DNA from: Bacteroidota bacterium
GTDB lineage: Bacteria; Chloroflexota; Anaerolineae; Aggregatilineales; Phototrophicaceae
Direction of reading: 5' to 3'
Length of the DNA stretch: 34,992 bases
NCBI GenBank assembly: GCA_027492915.1
Contig: JAPUDW010000428.1
Coordinates: 1-34,992 of the forward strand
Part shown: piece after piece, positions 15,835-24,325 of the stretch
Position numbering within the stretch: position 1 is the first letter of the stretch
How the letters are laid out: each line of letters begins with the position of its first letter
The notes under the pieces: model-generated
What the model saw: only the letters and a program-made list of their open reading frames with translations
What the model was told of the DNA's origin: nothing
Database searches by the model: none
Translations under genes and position numbers: made by a program

Positions 15835-18800
15835 ATGGGCAATCATGATTCACTAGTCAGGATAGAAACTGAGCTTATGCAACTCACTGGACTTCTGGAC
15901 TTACTACGAGGCAGCGGGGTTTACCGCGATCTGCTCACCCGTTTGCAGGGTGACAGCGCCATGCCTGACCTGAGTGTCATCCGTGCGGCACGCCCATTTC
16001 TACTCGCGGCGCTGGCACAGGATTGGCAGGGGCCGATTATTTATATCACGGGGCGGATTGACCGCGCCTATAATGTATCCGAGCAGTTACCCGTATGGTT
16101 GGGCGACCGAGCGATTTACCGTTTCGCTGAGCCGACACCGCTGTTCTACGAACGTACCCCGTGGGTCGAAAATGTGATTCGTGGGCGCATCGCCACGCTG
16201 GCAGCGCTCACCCCACCGGACGACCAACCACCGGCCAATGTACAACCGATTGTGGTAACTTCAGCACGGGCAGTTATGCAGCGCACAATGCCCGTTAACC
16301 AATTCCGTAAGGCAACCATCATCCTCAAGCCGGGGCAGCGACACACCTTAGACGTTCTGCTGGGACGTTGGTTGAAGCTGGGATATGAGCCAGTTACCGT
16401 GGTGGTGGAGCCGGGGACATTTAGCCGGCGCGGTGGCGTGGTCGATATTTTCCCACTGGCAGCCGATAAGCCGATTCGCATTGACTTTTTCGACGATGAA
16501 ATTGACAGCATCCGCGTTTTTGACCCGTCAACACAGCGTTCGGCAGATAAGCTGGCATTAGTCGCCATCCCGCCTGCGCGAGAAGTGCTGCCGGAACAAA
16601 CACCGCCGCTTGCAGCGCACCTCGCGCCCTTTTTCGCAAGTTTAGCTTCGACGGCTGAGGACGCAACCTCACCGAACCGTGATGCCGAGCCACTGACGAA
16701 TGGAGTGGCTTTCTCATACCTCGAACACTATCTACCCTATATTTATCCGCAGCCCGTTAGCCTGCTGGATTATGCGCCGGATGATGCGCTGATCGTCGTC
16801 GAAGATTGGGCAGAACTGCGGGACACCATCGCAGGGATTGAAGAAGGCGCGATTCAAACCCGCGCAGAACGGTTGTCATCGAACCAACTGGCGGCTGACC
16901 ATCCACTGCCCTATTTAACATGGGACGCACTGGCAGAAGAATTCGAGAACCGCACAACCGTCCACTTCGGCAGCATGTCGTACACTGAGGATGATGACGA
17001 CACCGAAGAAACACCCGCCCCAGTCGAAGAAGCCGCTGCTTCATTCCGGTCGGTGTTCGCGCCGGAAGAACGTTTTGGTGGGCAGTTGAAGCCGCTACTG
17101 GCACGTCTTCGCAATTACCAGAAATCGGGCGATTGTGCAGTGGTCGTGTCACAGCAGTCGGTACGGGTGGCTGACCTATGGCGCGAACAAGAAGGCTTCG
17201 TGCCGACCGTCAAGGATCTGATAGAGCCGCCAATGCCGGGGACATTCGTGCTGGTGGACGGGGCGCTGGGCGAAGGTTGGAAGATGCGGCTGCCGGGTAT
17301 CGAAGTGCGCCTGCTGACCGACGCGGAAATATTCGGTTGGAACCGCCCCGAACCGCGCCGCCGTAAAACGGTTACCAAAGGACGTTTGCCCGAATCCAGC
17401 TATGCCGACTTGAACGCGGGTGATTTCGTCGTTCATCAGGATTACGGTATCGGTCGATTTGGTGGGATGCGCCGCCGCACGATTGAAGGCAACGAGCGTG
17501 AATATTTAGTTATCGAATATGCTGGCACAGATATGGTGTTCGTGCCGATTCATCAGGCTGACCGGCTGACTCGGTATGTGGGGCCGGACGACCGACCGCC
17601 GAGTCTGAGCCGCCTTGGTAAGCCGGATTGGGCGAAAGTGACCAGCCAAGCCCGTAAAGCAGTGGAGGACGAAGCCAAGGAACTGCTGGAACTGTATGCC
17701 AAGCGCATGGCAACACCCGGCCACCCCTACACGCCGGATACACCGTGGCAGCACGAACTGGAAGCCTCATTCCCCTATGTGGAAACTGAGGATCAACTCC
17801 GCGCTATCCGTGAGGTAAAGGGCGATATGGAACAGGCCGTGCCGATGGATCGCTTGATCTGCGGTGAAGTCGGCTACGGGAAAACCGAGGTGGCTTTACG
17901 GGCGGCGTTCAAGGCGGTGATGGGCGGCAAGCAGGTAGCGCTGCTGGTGCCGACGACCGTACTTGCCCAGCAGCATTACGAGAACTTTAGCCAACGCCTG
18001 ACGAACTTTCCGGTGAAAGTCGAGATGATTTCGCGCTTCCGCACCAAGGACGAACAACGGGCAATCCTACCGTTGATCGCGAATGGGGAAATCGACATTA
18101 TTGTTGGGACACATCGCATCCTGCAAGATGACGTGATCTTCAATAATTTAGGGCTGGTCATCATTGACGAAGAACAGCGTTTTGGGGTTACGCACAAAGA
18201 ATCGCTCAAGAAGATGCGAACCGAAGTCGATGTGCTGACACTCACTGCCACGCCGATTCCCCGTACCCTGTATATGAGCTTAACAGGTGTACGAGACATT
18301 ACCATGATTCAAACACCACCGGAAGAACGGCTGCCGATCATCACACATGTCGGGCCGTTTGACGAGCGTTTGTTACGGCAGGCAGTTGTGCGGGAACTGG
18401 AACGCGGCGGGCAAATCTTCTACGTGCATAATCGCATCAATACGATGGACTCGGTACGGGAGAAGTTAGAGCAAGTCGTGCCGGAAGCGCGGGTGGTTGA
18501 GGGTCACGGGCAGATGGACGAACGACTGCTGGAAAAAGTGATGGGTGCATTCGGACGGGGTGAATACGATATTCTGCTGTCCACGTCGATTATCGAGAAT
18601 GGCATTGATATTCCCAACGCGAATACGCTGATTGTTGACCGCGCCGATTGGTTCGGCATGTCACAGTTGTACCAGCTCCGTGGACGGGTAGGACGCAGCG
18701 CTCAACAAGCGTATACCTACTTCTTCCACGCCAGCAACAACCGCCTGAATGATGAAGCCCGAACACGCTTGGAAGCACTGGCGGAATACACCGAACTGGG

Positions 18801-19422
18801 CGCAGGCTACCAGATTGCGATGCGCGATCTTGAGCTGCGCGGCGCGGGGGACATCCTCAGCACACGGCAAACGGGGCATGTAGCCGCGATTGGTTTGCAC
18901 CTGTATACGCAGCTTTTGACACACGCAGTACAGCAGCTTAAGAGCGACATCAACCATGATGTACAGCCGCCGCTGCCGATCAGCAACGTGACGATTGACC
19001 TGCCCCTGCCAGCTTACCTGCCCAACGACTGGATTAACGAGATGGCGCTGCGGTTGCAAATTTACCGCCGAGTGGGCAGCCTGAACAGCATGGAAGATGT
19101 TGACATGATGCGCGACGAGCTGCGCGACCGTTTCGGAACGCTACCGCCAGCAGTCGATGGGCTAATGTATGGTATTGATGTCAAAATTCTGGCGCAAAAG
19201 GCCGGGGCAACGGCGGTTGTCACCATCAATGATTTCATCAACATACGCCTGCCGTATCTGGCGGAAATTAACCGCGAAAAGTTGGAGGCGGACATCGGCA
19301 ACGGTGTGCGAGTCACGCGAACCGCCGTGATGCTTTCCACCGGGGACGAGACGTGGCAGTTACAACTACTGGATGTGCTGGCGAAGTTGGCTGAGGGTGT
19401 GCAGTCCGGCGTGGGGTTGTAA
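15835..19422 (+). CDS. mfd: Transcription-repair coupling factor Mfd
   Basis: The protein is 1195 residues from ATG 15835; ATG 15877 (14 residues shorter) is an equally possible start, and neither has a good ribosome site. Mfd uses ATP to push stalled RNA polymerase off damaged DNA and recruits UvrA. The N-terminal UvrB-like part includes GTFSRRGGVVDIFP and IRIDFFDDEIDSIRVFD. The CarD-like RNA polymerase-interacting domain begins near residue 525 (NAGDFVVHQDYGIGRFGGM). The translocase has Walker A GEVGYGKT (677-684), DEEQ (778-781), LTATPIPRTLYMSLTG and RGRVGRS. A C-terminal D7 domain follows (LPAYLPNDWINEMALRLQIYRR). An acidic linker near residues 385-400 (DDDDTEETPAPVEE) lies between N-terminal domains. 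All core motifs are intact. Confidence 0.97.
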   Translation: MGNHDSLVRIETELMQLTGLLDLLRGSGVYRDLLTRLQGDSAMPDLSVIRAARPFLLAALAQDWQGPIIYITGRIDRAYNVSEQLPVWLGDRAIYRFAEPTPLFYERTPWVENVIRGRIATLAALTPPDDQPPANVQPIVVTSARAVMQRTMPVNQFRKATIILKPGQRHTLDVLLGRWLKLGYEPVTVVVEPGTFSRRGGVVDIFPLAADKPIRIDFFDDEIDSIRVFDPSTQRSADKLALVAIPPAREVLPEQTPPLAAHLAPFFASLASTAEDATSPNRDAEPLTNGVAFSYLEHYLPYIYPQPVSLLDYAPDDALIVVEDWAELRDTIAGIEEGAIQTRAERLSSNQLAADHPLPYLTWDALAEEFENRTTVHFGSMSYTEDDDDTEETPAPVEEAAASFRSVFAPEERFGGQLKPLLARLRNYQKSGDCAVVVSQQSVRVADLWREQEGFVPTVKDLIEPPMPGTFVLVDGALGEGWKMRLPGIEVRLLTDAEIFGWNRPEPRRRKTVTKGRLPESSYADLNAGDFVVHQDYGIGRFGGMRRRTIEGNEREYLVIEYAGTDMVFVPIHQADRLTRYVGPDDRPPSLSRLGKPDWAKVTSQARKAVEDEAKELLELYAKRMATPGHPYTPDTPWQHELEASFPYVETEDQLRAIREVKGDMEQAVPMDRLICGEVGYGKTEVALRAAFKAVMGGKQVALLVPTTVLAQQHYENFSQRLTNFPVKVEMISRFRTKDEQRAILPLIANGEIDIIVGTHRILQDDVIFNNLGLVIIDEEQRFGVTHKESLKKMRTEVDVLTLTATPIPRTLYMSLTGVRDITMIQTPPEERLPIITHVGPFDERLLRQAVVRELERGGQIFYVHNRINTMDSVREKLEQVVPEARVVEGHGQMDERLLEKVMGAFGRGEYDILLSTSIIENGIDIPNANTLIVDRADWFGMSQLYQLRGRVGRSAQQAYTYFFHASNNRLNDEARTRLEALAEYTELGAGYQIAMRDLELRGAGDILSTRQTGHVAAIGLHLYTQLLTHAVQQLKSDINHDVQPPLPISNVTIDLPLPAYLPNDWINEMALRLQIYRRVGSLNSMEDVDMMRDELRDRFGTLPPAVDGLMYGIDVKILAQKAGATAVVTINDFINIRLPYLAEINREKLEADIGNGVRVTRTAVMLSTGDETWQLQLLDVLAKLAEGVQSGVGL

Positions 19423-19470
19423 GGGGGCGTTTAAAAAGTGCCTCGCTCCCTCACTCCTTATCATTTCAAC

Positions 19471-19522
19471 CTCACCCTCCACTCCCTCTCCAATTTGCTG
19501 AGTACAGCTTGGAGAGGGGGAG
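19471..19522. repeat. Dispersed GC hairpin repeat, related copy
   Basis: CCCTCTCCAA (19484-19493) pairs perfectly with TTGGAGAGGG (19509-19518), preceded by CTCACCCTCCACT. It shares the pyrimidine-rich left arm and purine-rich right arm of the hairpins at 6089 and 20792, but has a different loop. Confidence 0.6.
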
Positions 19523-19585
19523 TCATACAAGATCGGTCTGATCGGGTGTTTCAAAGCACTCGCCACCACATCTTAGCCGCAAAGC

Positions 19586-19610
19586 GGAATGGTCTGAGAC
19601 CATTCCCTAC
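19586..19610. repeat. CCTAC-flanked palindrome, copy 3
   Basis: GGAATGGTCT (19586-19595) and AGACCATTCC (19597-19606) form a perfect 10-base inverted repeat around a single base, followed by CTAC. It is the longest perfect stem of this family in the window. Confidence 0.62.
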
Positions 19611-19643
19611 GAGAAAAGCATATTTGCGGTAGGTGACGCGGAC

Positions 19644-19664
19644 GGAGCGCACTGCGTTCCTACA
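19644..19664. repeat. CCTACA-flanked palindrome, copy 4
   Basis: GGAGCGC (19644-19650) pairs with GCGTTCC (19654-19660, one G-T pair), followed by TACA. It lies in the same gap as copy 3, between convergent mfd and the CoA-binding gene. Confidence 0.5.
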
Positions 19665-19691
19665 GAATAACCATTCGACCTTCTTAAGCAG

Positions 19692-20171
19692 TTAGTTAGG
19701 CAGCCGCCCCATGAGGCCATAAACGCCACGAATGAAACGATGAACACCATCGGAGGTTTGCCCGAACATGAGCGGGCAGGCTCCGGCGATGACCGTGATG
19801 TGGTGTTCGTGACAGTAAGTCACGGCTGATTCCGATACGCTGGTTACCGGCCCGTGGACACCACCATGCATCCACACACGGGTGATACCGGCTTCGGCAC
19901 AATCATGCACGATCTGATCCGTTATTTCAGGGCGGGTGATGATGACTACACCATCAACAACCACAGGAATTGCTTGAAGGCTTTTATAGCAAGTAACACC
20001 TTCAACCGTATCGGCGTTGGGGTTGACCGGATACACCTCGTACCCCGTGTCACGGAAGCGGCGATAAATGGCATTGGCAGCGCTGGCAGAGTCGGTTCGC
20101 GAAACGCCTGCGACCGCGATCCGCTTTTGGGCAAGAAAATCATCCACTTTAGCGGTTAAAGTACTCGACAT
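19692..20171 (-). CDS. CoA-binding domain protein (YccU-like)
   Basis: The protein is 159 residues. Two adjacent ATGs follow a GAGG site; the second (20171, six bases from GAGG) is the better spaced. A Rossmann fold of the CoA_binding_2 kind is visible: KRIAVAGVSRTDSASAANAIYRRFRDTGYEVYPVNPNADTVEGV in the first half, then VDGVVIITRPEITDQIVHDCAEAGITRVWMHGG and ITVIAGACPLMF. The length is typical of the single-domain family, whose members resemble the N-terminal domain of succinyl-CoA synthetase alpha. The cellular role is unknown in most species; CoA or a nucleotide ligand is expected. Confidence 0.88.
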   Translation of the reverse strand: MSSTLTAKVDDFLAQKRIAVAGVSRTDSASAANAIYRRFRDTGYEVYPVNPNADTVEGVTCYKSLQAIPVVVDGVVIITRPEITDQIVHDCAEAGITRVWMHGGVHGPVTSVSESAVTYCHEHHITVIAGACPLMFGQTSDGVHRFIRGVYGLMGRLPN

Positions 20172-20791
20172 CATAAACCTCGTAGAAATCAATTTATCTC
20201 ATCACTGTTCATATTCATTGAAATACAGATGATTCAGAATCTACAGTGATAGGTGTAATGGTTGACGGGTTATGATGGTCAGCAACAGGCTTTTTCTTAT
20301 TGCTCAAATTTCGCAGATTTTGCCCTAAAGGACTCCTTCGTTCGCAATACTTCCGCCGAAATGGCGTGCGGGAAGTTCCCTTGCATCCGCGGAATCGTCA
20401 TTTTGTGTCGGCAGGAATGAGGGAGGCTGACGCTGAAATGGCGCAGGTTCGGCTGAACGCTCCCGTATGGCTGCCGCCGATGTCGATTCGGCGGATGTCG
20501 GGGAGGGAACTGCCGAATTGACACAAACGCCGCGAAATGCTCTCGTATAGCTGCCGCCCCTTCTGTCGATTCGGCGGATGCAAGGGAGGGAACTGCCGAA
20601 TGAATACAAGCCACTGCCAATACATTAACGCAAAGGCGCAAAGGAAAATTGAAAATAAATCTCCACCCCAGAGAGAGAAACTTCGCACAGCGCGCCAAGA
20701 AGAGAAGAAAAATTTAGCACAAAAGCTCCAAGGGACAATGGCATAGGGTAGGACTACATTAAGTGGTGGATGGTGAAATTGAGTGCAGCTA

Positions 20792-20829
20792 CCCCACCCC
20801 CAGCCCCTCCCCGTAGTAACAGGGAGGGG
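20792..20829. repeat. Dispersed GC hairpin repeat, copy 2 (inverted)
   Basis: Read on the minus strand it repeats the 6089-6123 element: CCCTCCC, the same TGTTACTAC loop, GGGGAGGGG and a GGGTGGGG tail. Near identity over about 35 bases at two unlinked places shows a true repeat family. Confidence 0.7.
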
Positions 20830-21018
20830 AGAAAATACAAATTTAGGGGGTAAATTCTTGACGATTTGCAGCAAGAAAATGCTTCCACCGTTTAGTGTGG
20901 TGCTACCTGGCATAGCAACAAGACTAATTTTAGCACAAAAATTCTTATTCAATGGTTCGAATTTTCAAACTTTTGGGATTTGCGTTGGGAAGTTGGTGGT
21001 TAAAAGTAAGTAGCGCTG

Positions 21019-21041
21019 GCTGGATGAATCCAGCCCCTACA
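21019..21041. repeat. CCTACA-flanked palindrome, copy 5
   Basis: GCTGGAT (21019-21025) and ATCCAGC (21028-21034) form a perfect stem, followed by CCCTACAATG. The flank equals that of copy 1 in reverse (CATTGTAGGGG), although the stems differ. Confidence 0.6.
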
Positions 21042-21134
21042 ATGTGAACCTAAAATTTACAGGTGTCGAACTTCATCACTTACCAGTTGACCACTACCCT
21101 CCGTTTAGTGCAGTAAGACCAGCACTGGCAGCTT

Positions 21135-21620
21135 TTAGGCTTCCCGTTTGATGTCCTCGAATGTGCCATCGGTGATGGTGGCTAGTTGGCCGAGGGTAAC
21201 GCCGAAGATGGCATTGCTGGCTCCACCAGCGGGATAGACCTGCTCGAAGCGCTTGAGTGAGTCATCAAGGTAGATGGCACGGGGCTTGGTGCGATGACCA
21301 AGCGGAGGGACACCACCGGGGGCATAACCAATGAGGTCGATGCACTGCTCCGGCGTAGCAAACTTCACCTGCTTGCGGGTAATCCCTTGCAGCGCGGCGA
21401 CTTTGCGATCATCAACACGCTGGTCGCCGCTGGCGATGACGACAATGGGTTTATCATCAACAATGAAGCAAATGCTTTTAGCAATTTGACCTAGTTGGCA
21501 GCCTATTTCATCAGCGGCTAACTGTGAGGTGGCGGTCGAATTTTCGAAGAAGCGGATGGTAATGCCAAGGTTAAAGGTATCCAACACGTTTTGTACATGC
21601 TGCGGTGATAAAGGCTCCAT
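21135..21620 (-). CDS. YbaK/ProX-type aminoacyl-tRNA deacylase
   Basis: The protein is 161 residues, with GGGAG six bases before ATG 21620. The family pattern is clear: LAADEIGCQLGQIAKSICFIVDDKPIVVIASGDQRVDD in the first half, then IDLIGYAPGGVPPLGHRTKPRAIYLDDSL, where GG(V/I)PP and GH are the hallmark substrate-pocket residues. Such free-standing editing proteins hydrolyse mischarged tRNAs (for example Cys- or Ala-tRNA(Pro)) in the cytoplasm. The exact tRNA cannot be told from sequence. It is transcribed away from the macro-domain gene. Confidence 0.9.
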   Translation of the reverse strand: MEPLSPQHVQNVLDTFNLGITIRFFENSTATSQLAADEIGCQLGQIAKSICFIVDDKPIVVIASGDQRVDDRKVAALQGITRKQVKFATPEQCIDLIGYAPGGVPPLGHRTKPRAIYLDDSLKRFEQVYPAGGASNAIFGVTLGQLATITDGTFEDIKREA

Positions 21621-21696
21621 TGTTTTCTCCCGTGATGACGATTTTTTCCGTCACAATATTAAGACATTCACGATTTACGCGCCAATGTTAAGAGTT

Positions 21697-21725
21697 TTGC
21701 AATGAATATTAAATTATTTTATACT
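21697..21725 (+). promoter_or_regulatory. Candidate promoter of the macro-domain gene
   Basis: TTGCAA (21697-21702) and TATACT (21720-21725) are separated by exactly 17 bases in an AT-rich stretch. RNA would start near 21732, about 27 bases before the chosen ATG. Confidence 0.55.
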
Positions 21726-21758
21726 CAGGCACTTCTTTTATTGTAAGTGAGCGAGCAT

Positions 21759-22337
21759 ATGAGTCTAGCACAAGCCTACCAAGTTAAGATCAACGATACC
21801 CTTATTGAACTACATGAAGGTGATATTACGGTTCAAGATGCGGATGCCATTGTTAATGCCGCTAATTCTTCGCTGCTCGGTGGAGGAGGTGTCGATGGGG
21901 CGATCCACCGTGCGGCGGGTCCACGCCTGTTGGAAGAAACACGCAGGCTCAATGGATGCCAAACGGGAGACGCAAAAATAACCAGCGGGCATAACCTAAA
22001 AGCGCGGTATGTTATTCATGCAGTTGGGCCAATTTACCAGCAAAACGATCCCAATGTGCCGCTGCTGCTGGCGAGTGCATACCGTCGCAGCTTGGAAGTC
22101 GCCGCAGAAAATGACCTACAGACGATTGCTTTTCCATCAATTAGCACAGGGACATACGGCTATCCGGTGGAAGAGGCAGCGCCGATTGCATTAGAGACAA
22201 TATTGAAATTTGTGATTCATTACCGAGGGATAAAACGAGTAGGCTTCATTCTGTTTAATTCTCAAATACGTGAGAATTATGGAAGCGCTCTCAAACGCCT
22301 ATTGAACCAAAACCCCGACATTATGAAGCCAATTTGA
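21759..22337 (+). CDS. Macro-domain protein (ADP-ribose hydrolase-like)
   Basis: The protein is 192 residues from ATG 21759; an in-frame GTG 12 bases upstream is possible and neither start has a strong ribosome site. The ADP-ribose pocket is well preserved: GDITVQDADAIVNAANSSL, then GGGGVDGAIHRAAG, then CQTGDAKITSGHNL and PSISTGTYGYPVEEAA. These are the features of MacroD/YmdB-type enzymes, which remove ADP-ribose from proteins or cut O-acetyl-ADP-ribose. It stands alone with its own promoter. A link to the NAD-cleaving TIR gene at the window start is possible in principle but 21 kb separates them. Confidence 0.92.
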   Translation: MSLAQAYQVKINDTLIELHEGDITVQDADAIVNAANSSLLGGGGVDGAIHRAAGPRLLEETRRLNGCQTGDAKITSGHNLKARYVIHAVGPIYQQNDPNVPLLLASAYRRSLEVAAENDLQTIAFPSISTGTYGYPVEEAAPIALETILKFVIHYRGIKRVGFILFNSQIRENYGSALKRLLNQNPDIMKPI

Positions 22338-22412
22338 ATACCACACCGACCGTTGGCTTCGCCCGCTGTGGTACACCCGTTCCCGATGAAATTCTACGAT
22401 GAAGTGTACGAC

Positions 22413-22859
22413 TTAGTCTGTAGCCATCGATTGTAAGTTTGCCAGAACACTCTGGAAACCTTTGAAATCGCCGCCGGACACAGTCTTGCGAATACGCGCA
22501 TCGATTTGCTCAGCGCTATCCAACACTTCTTCACGATGGCTGTTACCTTTTTTAGTCAGGTATATACGAACAGCTCTACGATCTGAAGAATCGGGTCTTC
22601 TTTCGATCATATCTTTATTCTGGAGTTTATCCAAAATTGGTGTAAATGATGTCGCTGCGCGGCCTACTGCACGGGCTAATTCAGATGCATGTTGACCATC
22701 CGTCTCATACAGGGATCGGAGTATATACCATTCAATTACCGTCAATCCTAGGGGTTCAACTACCTGACCATAAACTTGGTCAAGATTACGCAAAGCGATA
22801 TCTAAATTACACCAGATACTGCCATTAAAGCGCATAGATTGATTCTTCGATTCAGTCAT
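22413..22859 (-). CDS. MarR-family transcription regulator
   Basis: The protein is 148 residues, with GAGG five bases before ATG 22859. The winged-helix core reads LTVIEWYILRSLYETDGQHASELARAVGRAATSFTPILDKLQNKDMIERRPDSSDRRAVRIYLTKKG. The DSSDRRAVRIYLT wing is the family signature. It should bind DNA as a dimer and respond to a small ligand or oxidant, neither of which can be named. It follows the FHA gene by 61 bases on the same strand. A perfect palindrome in that gap could be its own operator. Confidence 0.92.
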   Translation of the reverse strand: MTESKNQSMRFNGSIWCNLDIALRNLDQVYGQVVEPLGLTVIEWYILRSLYETDGQHASELARAVGRAATSFTPILDKLQNKDMIERRPDSSDRRAVRIYLTKKGNSHREEVLDSAEQIDARIRKTVSGGDFKGFQSVLANLQSMATD

Positions 22860-22881
22860 TAGTACCTCAGTTTTATGTTTT

Positions 22882-22894
22882 TCTGCTAAGCAGA
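22882..22894. promoter_or_regulatory. Palindrome upstream of the MarR gene, candidate operator
   Basis: TCTGCTAAGCAGA is a perfect 6-1-6 inverted repeat 22 bases before the MarR start codon, in an AT-rich context. MarR regulators often bind such sites near their own gene. There is no direct proof. Confidence 0.4.
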
Positions 22895-22920
22895 GTTAAT
22901 AAGGGGAATGCACAAATAAA

Positions 22921-23259
22921 TCATTCTAAAGAAAGCGAAAAAACTAAGTCACCAAGACCTAGTTCGTCGCCAGAATTCACCATATAAGGAATGTCGGGTT
23001 TTAATCTTTTGCCATTAATAAACGACCCATTAATAGAACCGAGATCTAGTATATGAAGTTTGGATTGGTAACGGACAAAAACCGCATGACGGCGCGATAC
23101 ACCTTTATCGAGGGCTTTAAACTCGGCAAGGTCAATATCAGGTATAAAGCTGCTCCGACTATCAGAGCGGCCTAATACATAACCATCTGTATTTGAAAGT
23201 GCGACTTTCAAACTTTGTGTGGGGTTATCACTTAATTGCAGTATCAGACTACTATCCAT
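22921..23259 (-). CDS. Stand-alone FHA-domain protein
   Basis: The protein is 112 residues, essentially only an FHA domain, which binds phosphothreonine peptides. Conserved residues are present: GRSD (30-33), SRRHA (55-59), and LDLGSINGSFINGKRL with Asn77, Gly78, Asn82 and Gly83. AGGTAGGA lies immediately before ATG 23259. Such small FHA proteins usually act as adaptors for Ser/Thr kinases, but no kinase is in the window. It precedes the MarR gene and may be co-transcribed. Confidence 0.9.
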   Translation of the reverse strand: MDSSLILQLSDNPTQSLKVALSNTDGYVLGRSDSRSSFIPDIDLAEFKALDKGVSRRHAVFVRYQSKLHILDLGSINGSFINGKRLKPDIPYMVNSGDELGLGDLVFSLSLE

Positions 23260-23800
23260 TCCTACCTACATTGTATTACTACGATCAGGACATATTAGTA
23301 TTATGAATATAACGCCGAAAAATAACGCATTATTACAATCTTTTCTGTAACGTATTGCGTAAGTGATAAACTAAGCCACGCTATTATCTAAAATGATGGC
23401 ATAATCTTCAACGGCGTATTTTTATGTTAATCTGGTTTGAAATACTTCTGATACTTTATACCCGTTTTAGGGGTACTTTAACGTTTAATTTATCAAAAAT
23501 GCGCATGAAATCAAGTTTAACTATCCAATACAGTCAACATTTATTTCGAAACACATTAATTCCTCATATCATTGAAATACAATATCATACCAATAATACC
23601 ATAAGAGAATATGAAATAGCAAAAACCAATCTTTTGCGACAATGGGATGTAATAGCATCCGTTATACCCCATTCGCACAAACGATTTCCACAACAGGCGA
23701 TAAATATTTCAATAATCGATTAACATTAGTAATTGCGCAGAGATTTAAGTTTGTGTAATAAATGTATCATAAATCGAACCATTGTTAAACGTTTAAGTGT
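23260..23800. other. AT-rich gap without a convincing gene
   Basis: The 541 bases are much richer in A and T than their surroundings. A 99-codon open frame (23424-23723, plus) exists but lacks a ribosome site and looks like random AT-rich sequence. TTAAACGTTTAA (23785-23796) is a perfect palindrome just after the end of the next gene. Promoters for the FHA gene are expected here, but I could not pick one with confidence. Confidence 0.55.
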
Positions 23801-24310
23801 TTAAGGTTTCCAAGTTGTAATATCAGGATGATCAAGTGGGGCAAAACTTAATAAGGTGGATGTGTTTTCTTCTTTGGTGTAATAAACGATGTAGTCTTGA
23901 TTGATCTGGAGGCGTTGGTCTGGAGCTAGACTCCGTTTAAACTTCATCACGTTTCCAGACTGCGAGGTTAAGGTGAATGGCCGCCAAAATTGCCAGCGTG
24001 GGGGTAAGCGTTGACCGGTGTGGAAAATACCGTAATAAATTTTGACACGTCTATACTGCCACCACCGCTGGTAGAGCCGGAATAGTCCATAAGCTATCCC
24101 TACTGCCCCCACCATCCATAAACCGCCCACGAACAGCGTAAACAATAAACTGCGTAACAAGATGATTGCGGGAACCATAAGCAGGAGTAAGGATATAAAC
24201 GGTTCGAGAACGATCTCGCGCAGTTGATCCGGGTGCAGCCTATTCACGCGGTTGACGAGCAAGAACTGGCGCATTTTTGGTGAAACACGAACATCAATTA
24301 TTACATTCAT
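23801..24310 (-). CDS. Two-helix membrane protein of unknown function
   Basis: The protein is 169 residues. After a soluble start (MNVIIDVRVSPKMRQFLLVNRVNRLHPDQLREIVLEP) come two adjacent hydrophobic helices, about residues 38-57 and 59-78, then a basic segment LYQRWWQYRRVKIYYG and a C-terminal soluble part ending QINQDYIVYYTKEENTSTLLSFAPL. The late part resembles the short beta domain seen in several DUF-type bacterial membrane proteins. It starts 15 bases after the EamA stop on the same strand, so it is probably the last gene of that unit. No ribosome site is evident. Confidence 0.68.
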   Translation of the reverse strand: MNVIIDVRVSPKMRQFLLVNRVNRLHPDQLREIVLEPFISLLLLMVPAIILLRSLLFTLFVGGLWMVGAVGIAYGLFRLYQRWWQYRRVKIYYGIFHTGQRLPPRWQFWRPFTLTSQSGNVMKFKRSLAPDQRLQINQDYIVYYTKEENTSTLLSFAPLDHPDITTWKP

Positions 24311-24325
24311 GGGGCAAGCGTGATC

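Larger units (their letters stand above)
20172..21134. repeat. Long repeat-rich gap without a convincing gene
   Basis: No gene is supported. It holds an 80-base-period tandem pair: units at 20459-20520 and 20539-20603 share CGTAT, GCTGCCGCC, TGTCGATTCGGCGGATG and GGGAGGGAACTGCCGAAT. A more diverged relative lies at about 20345-20450. The hairpin repeat at 20792-20829 and the palindrome at 21019-21041 are in the same gap. GCAAAGGCGCAAAGG near 20630 is a short internal repeat. Confidence 0.65.

Noticed and set aside
20459-20603. Regularly spaced repeats, considered as a CRISPR array
   Set aside because: Only two clear units, imperfect and 80 bases apart, with no constant direct repeat and no cas gene nearby.
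23424-23723. 99-codon open frame in the AT-rich gap
   Set aside because: No ribosome site, no recognisable motif and composition like the surrounding non-coding sequence.
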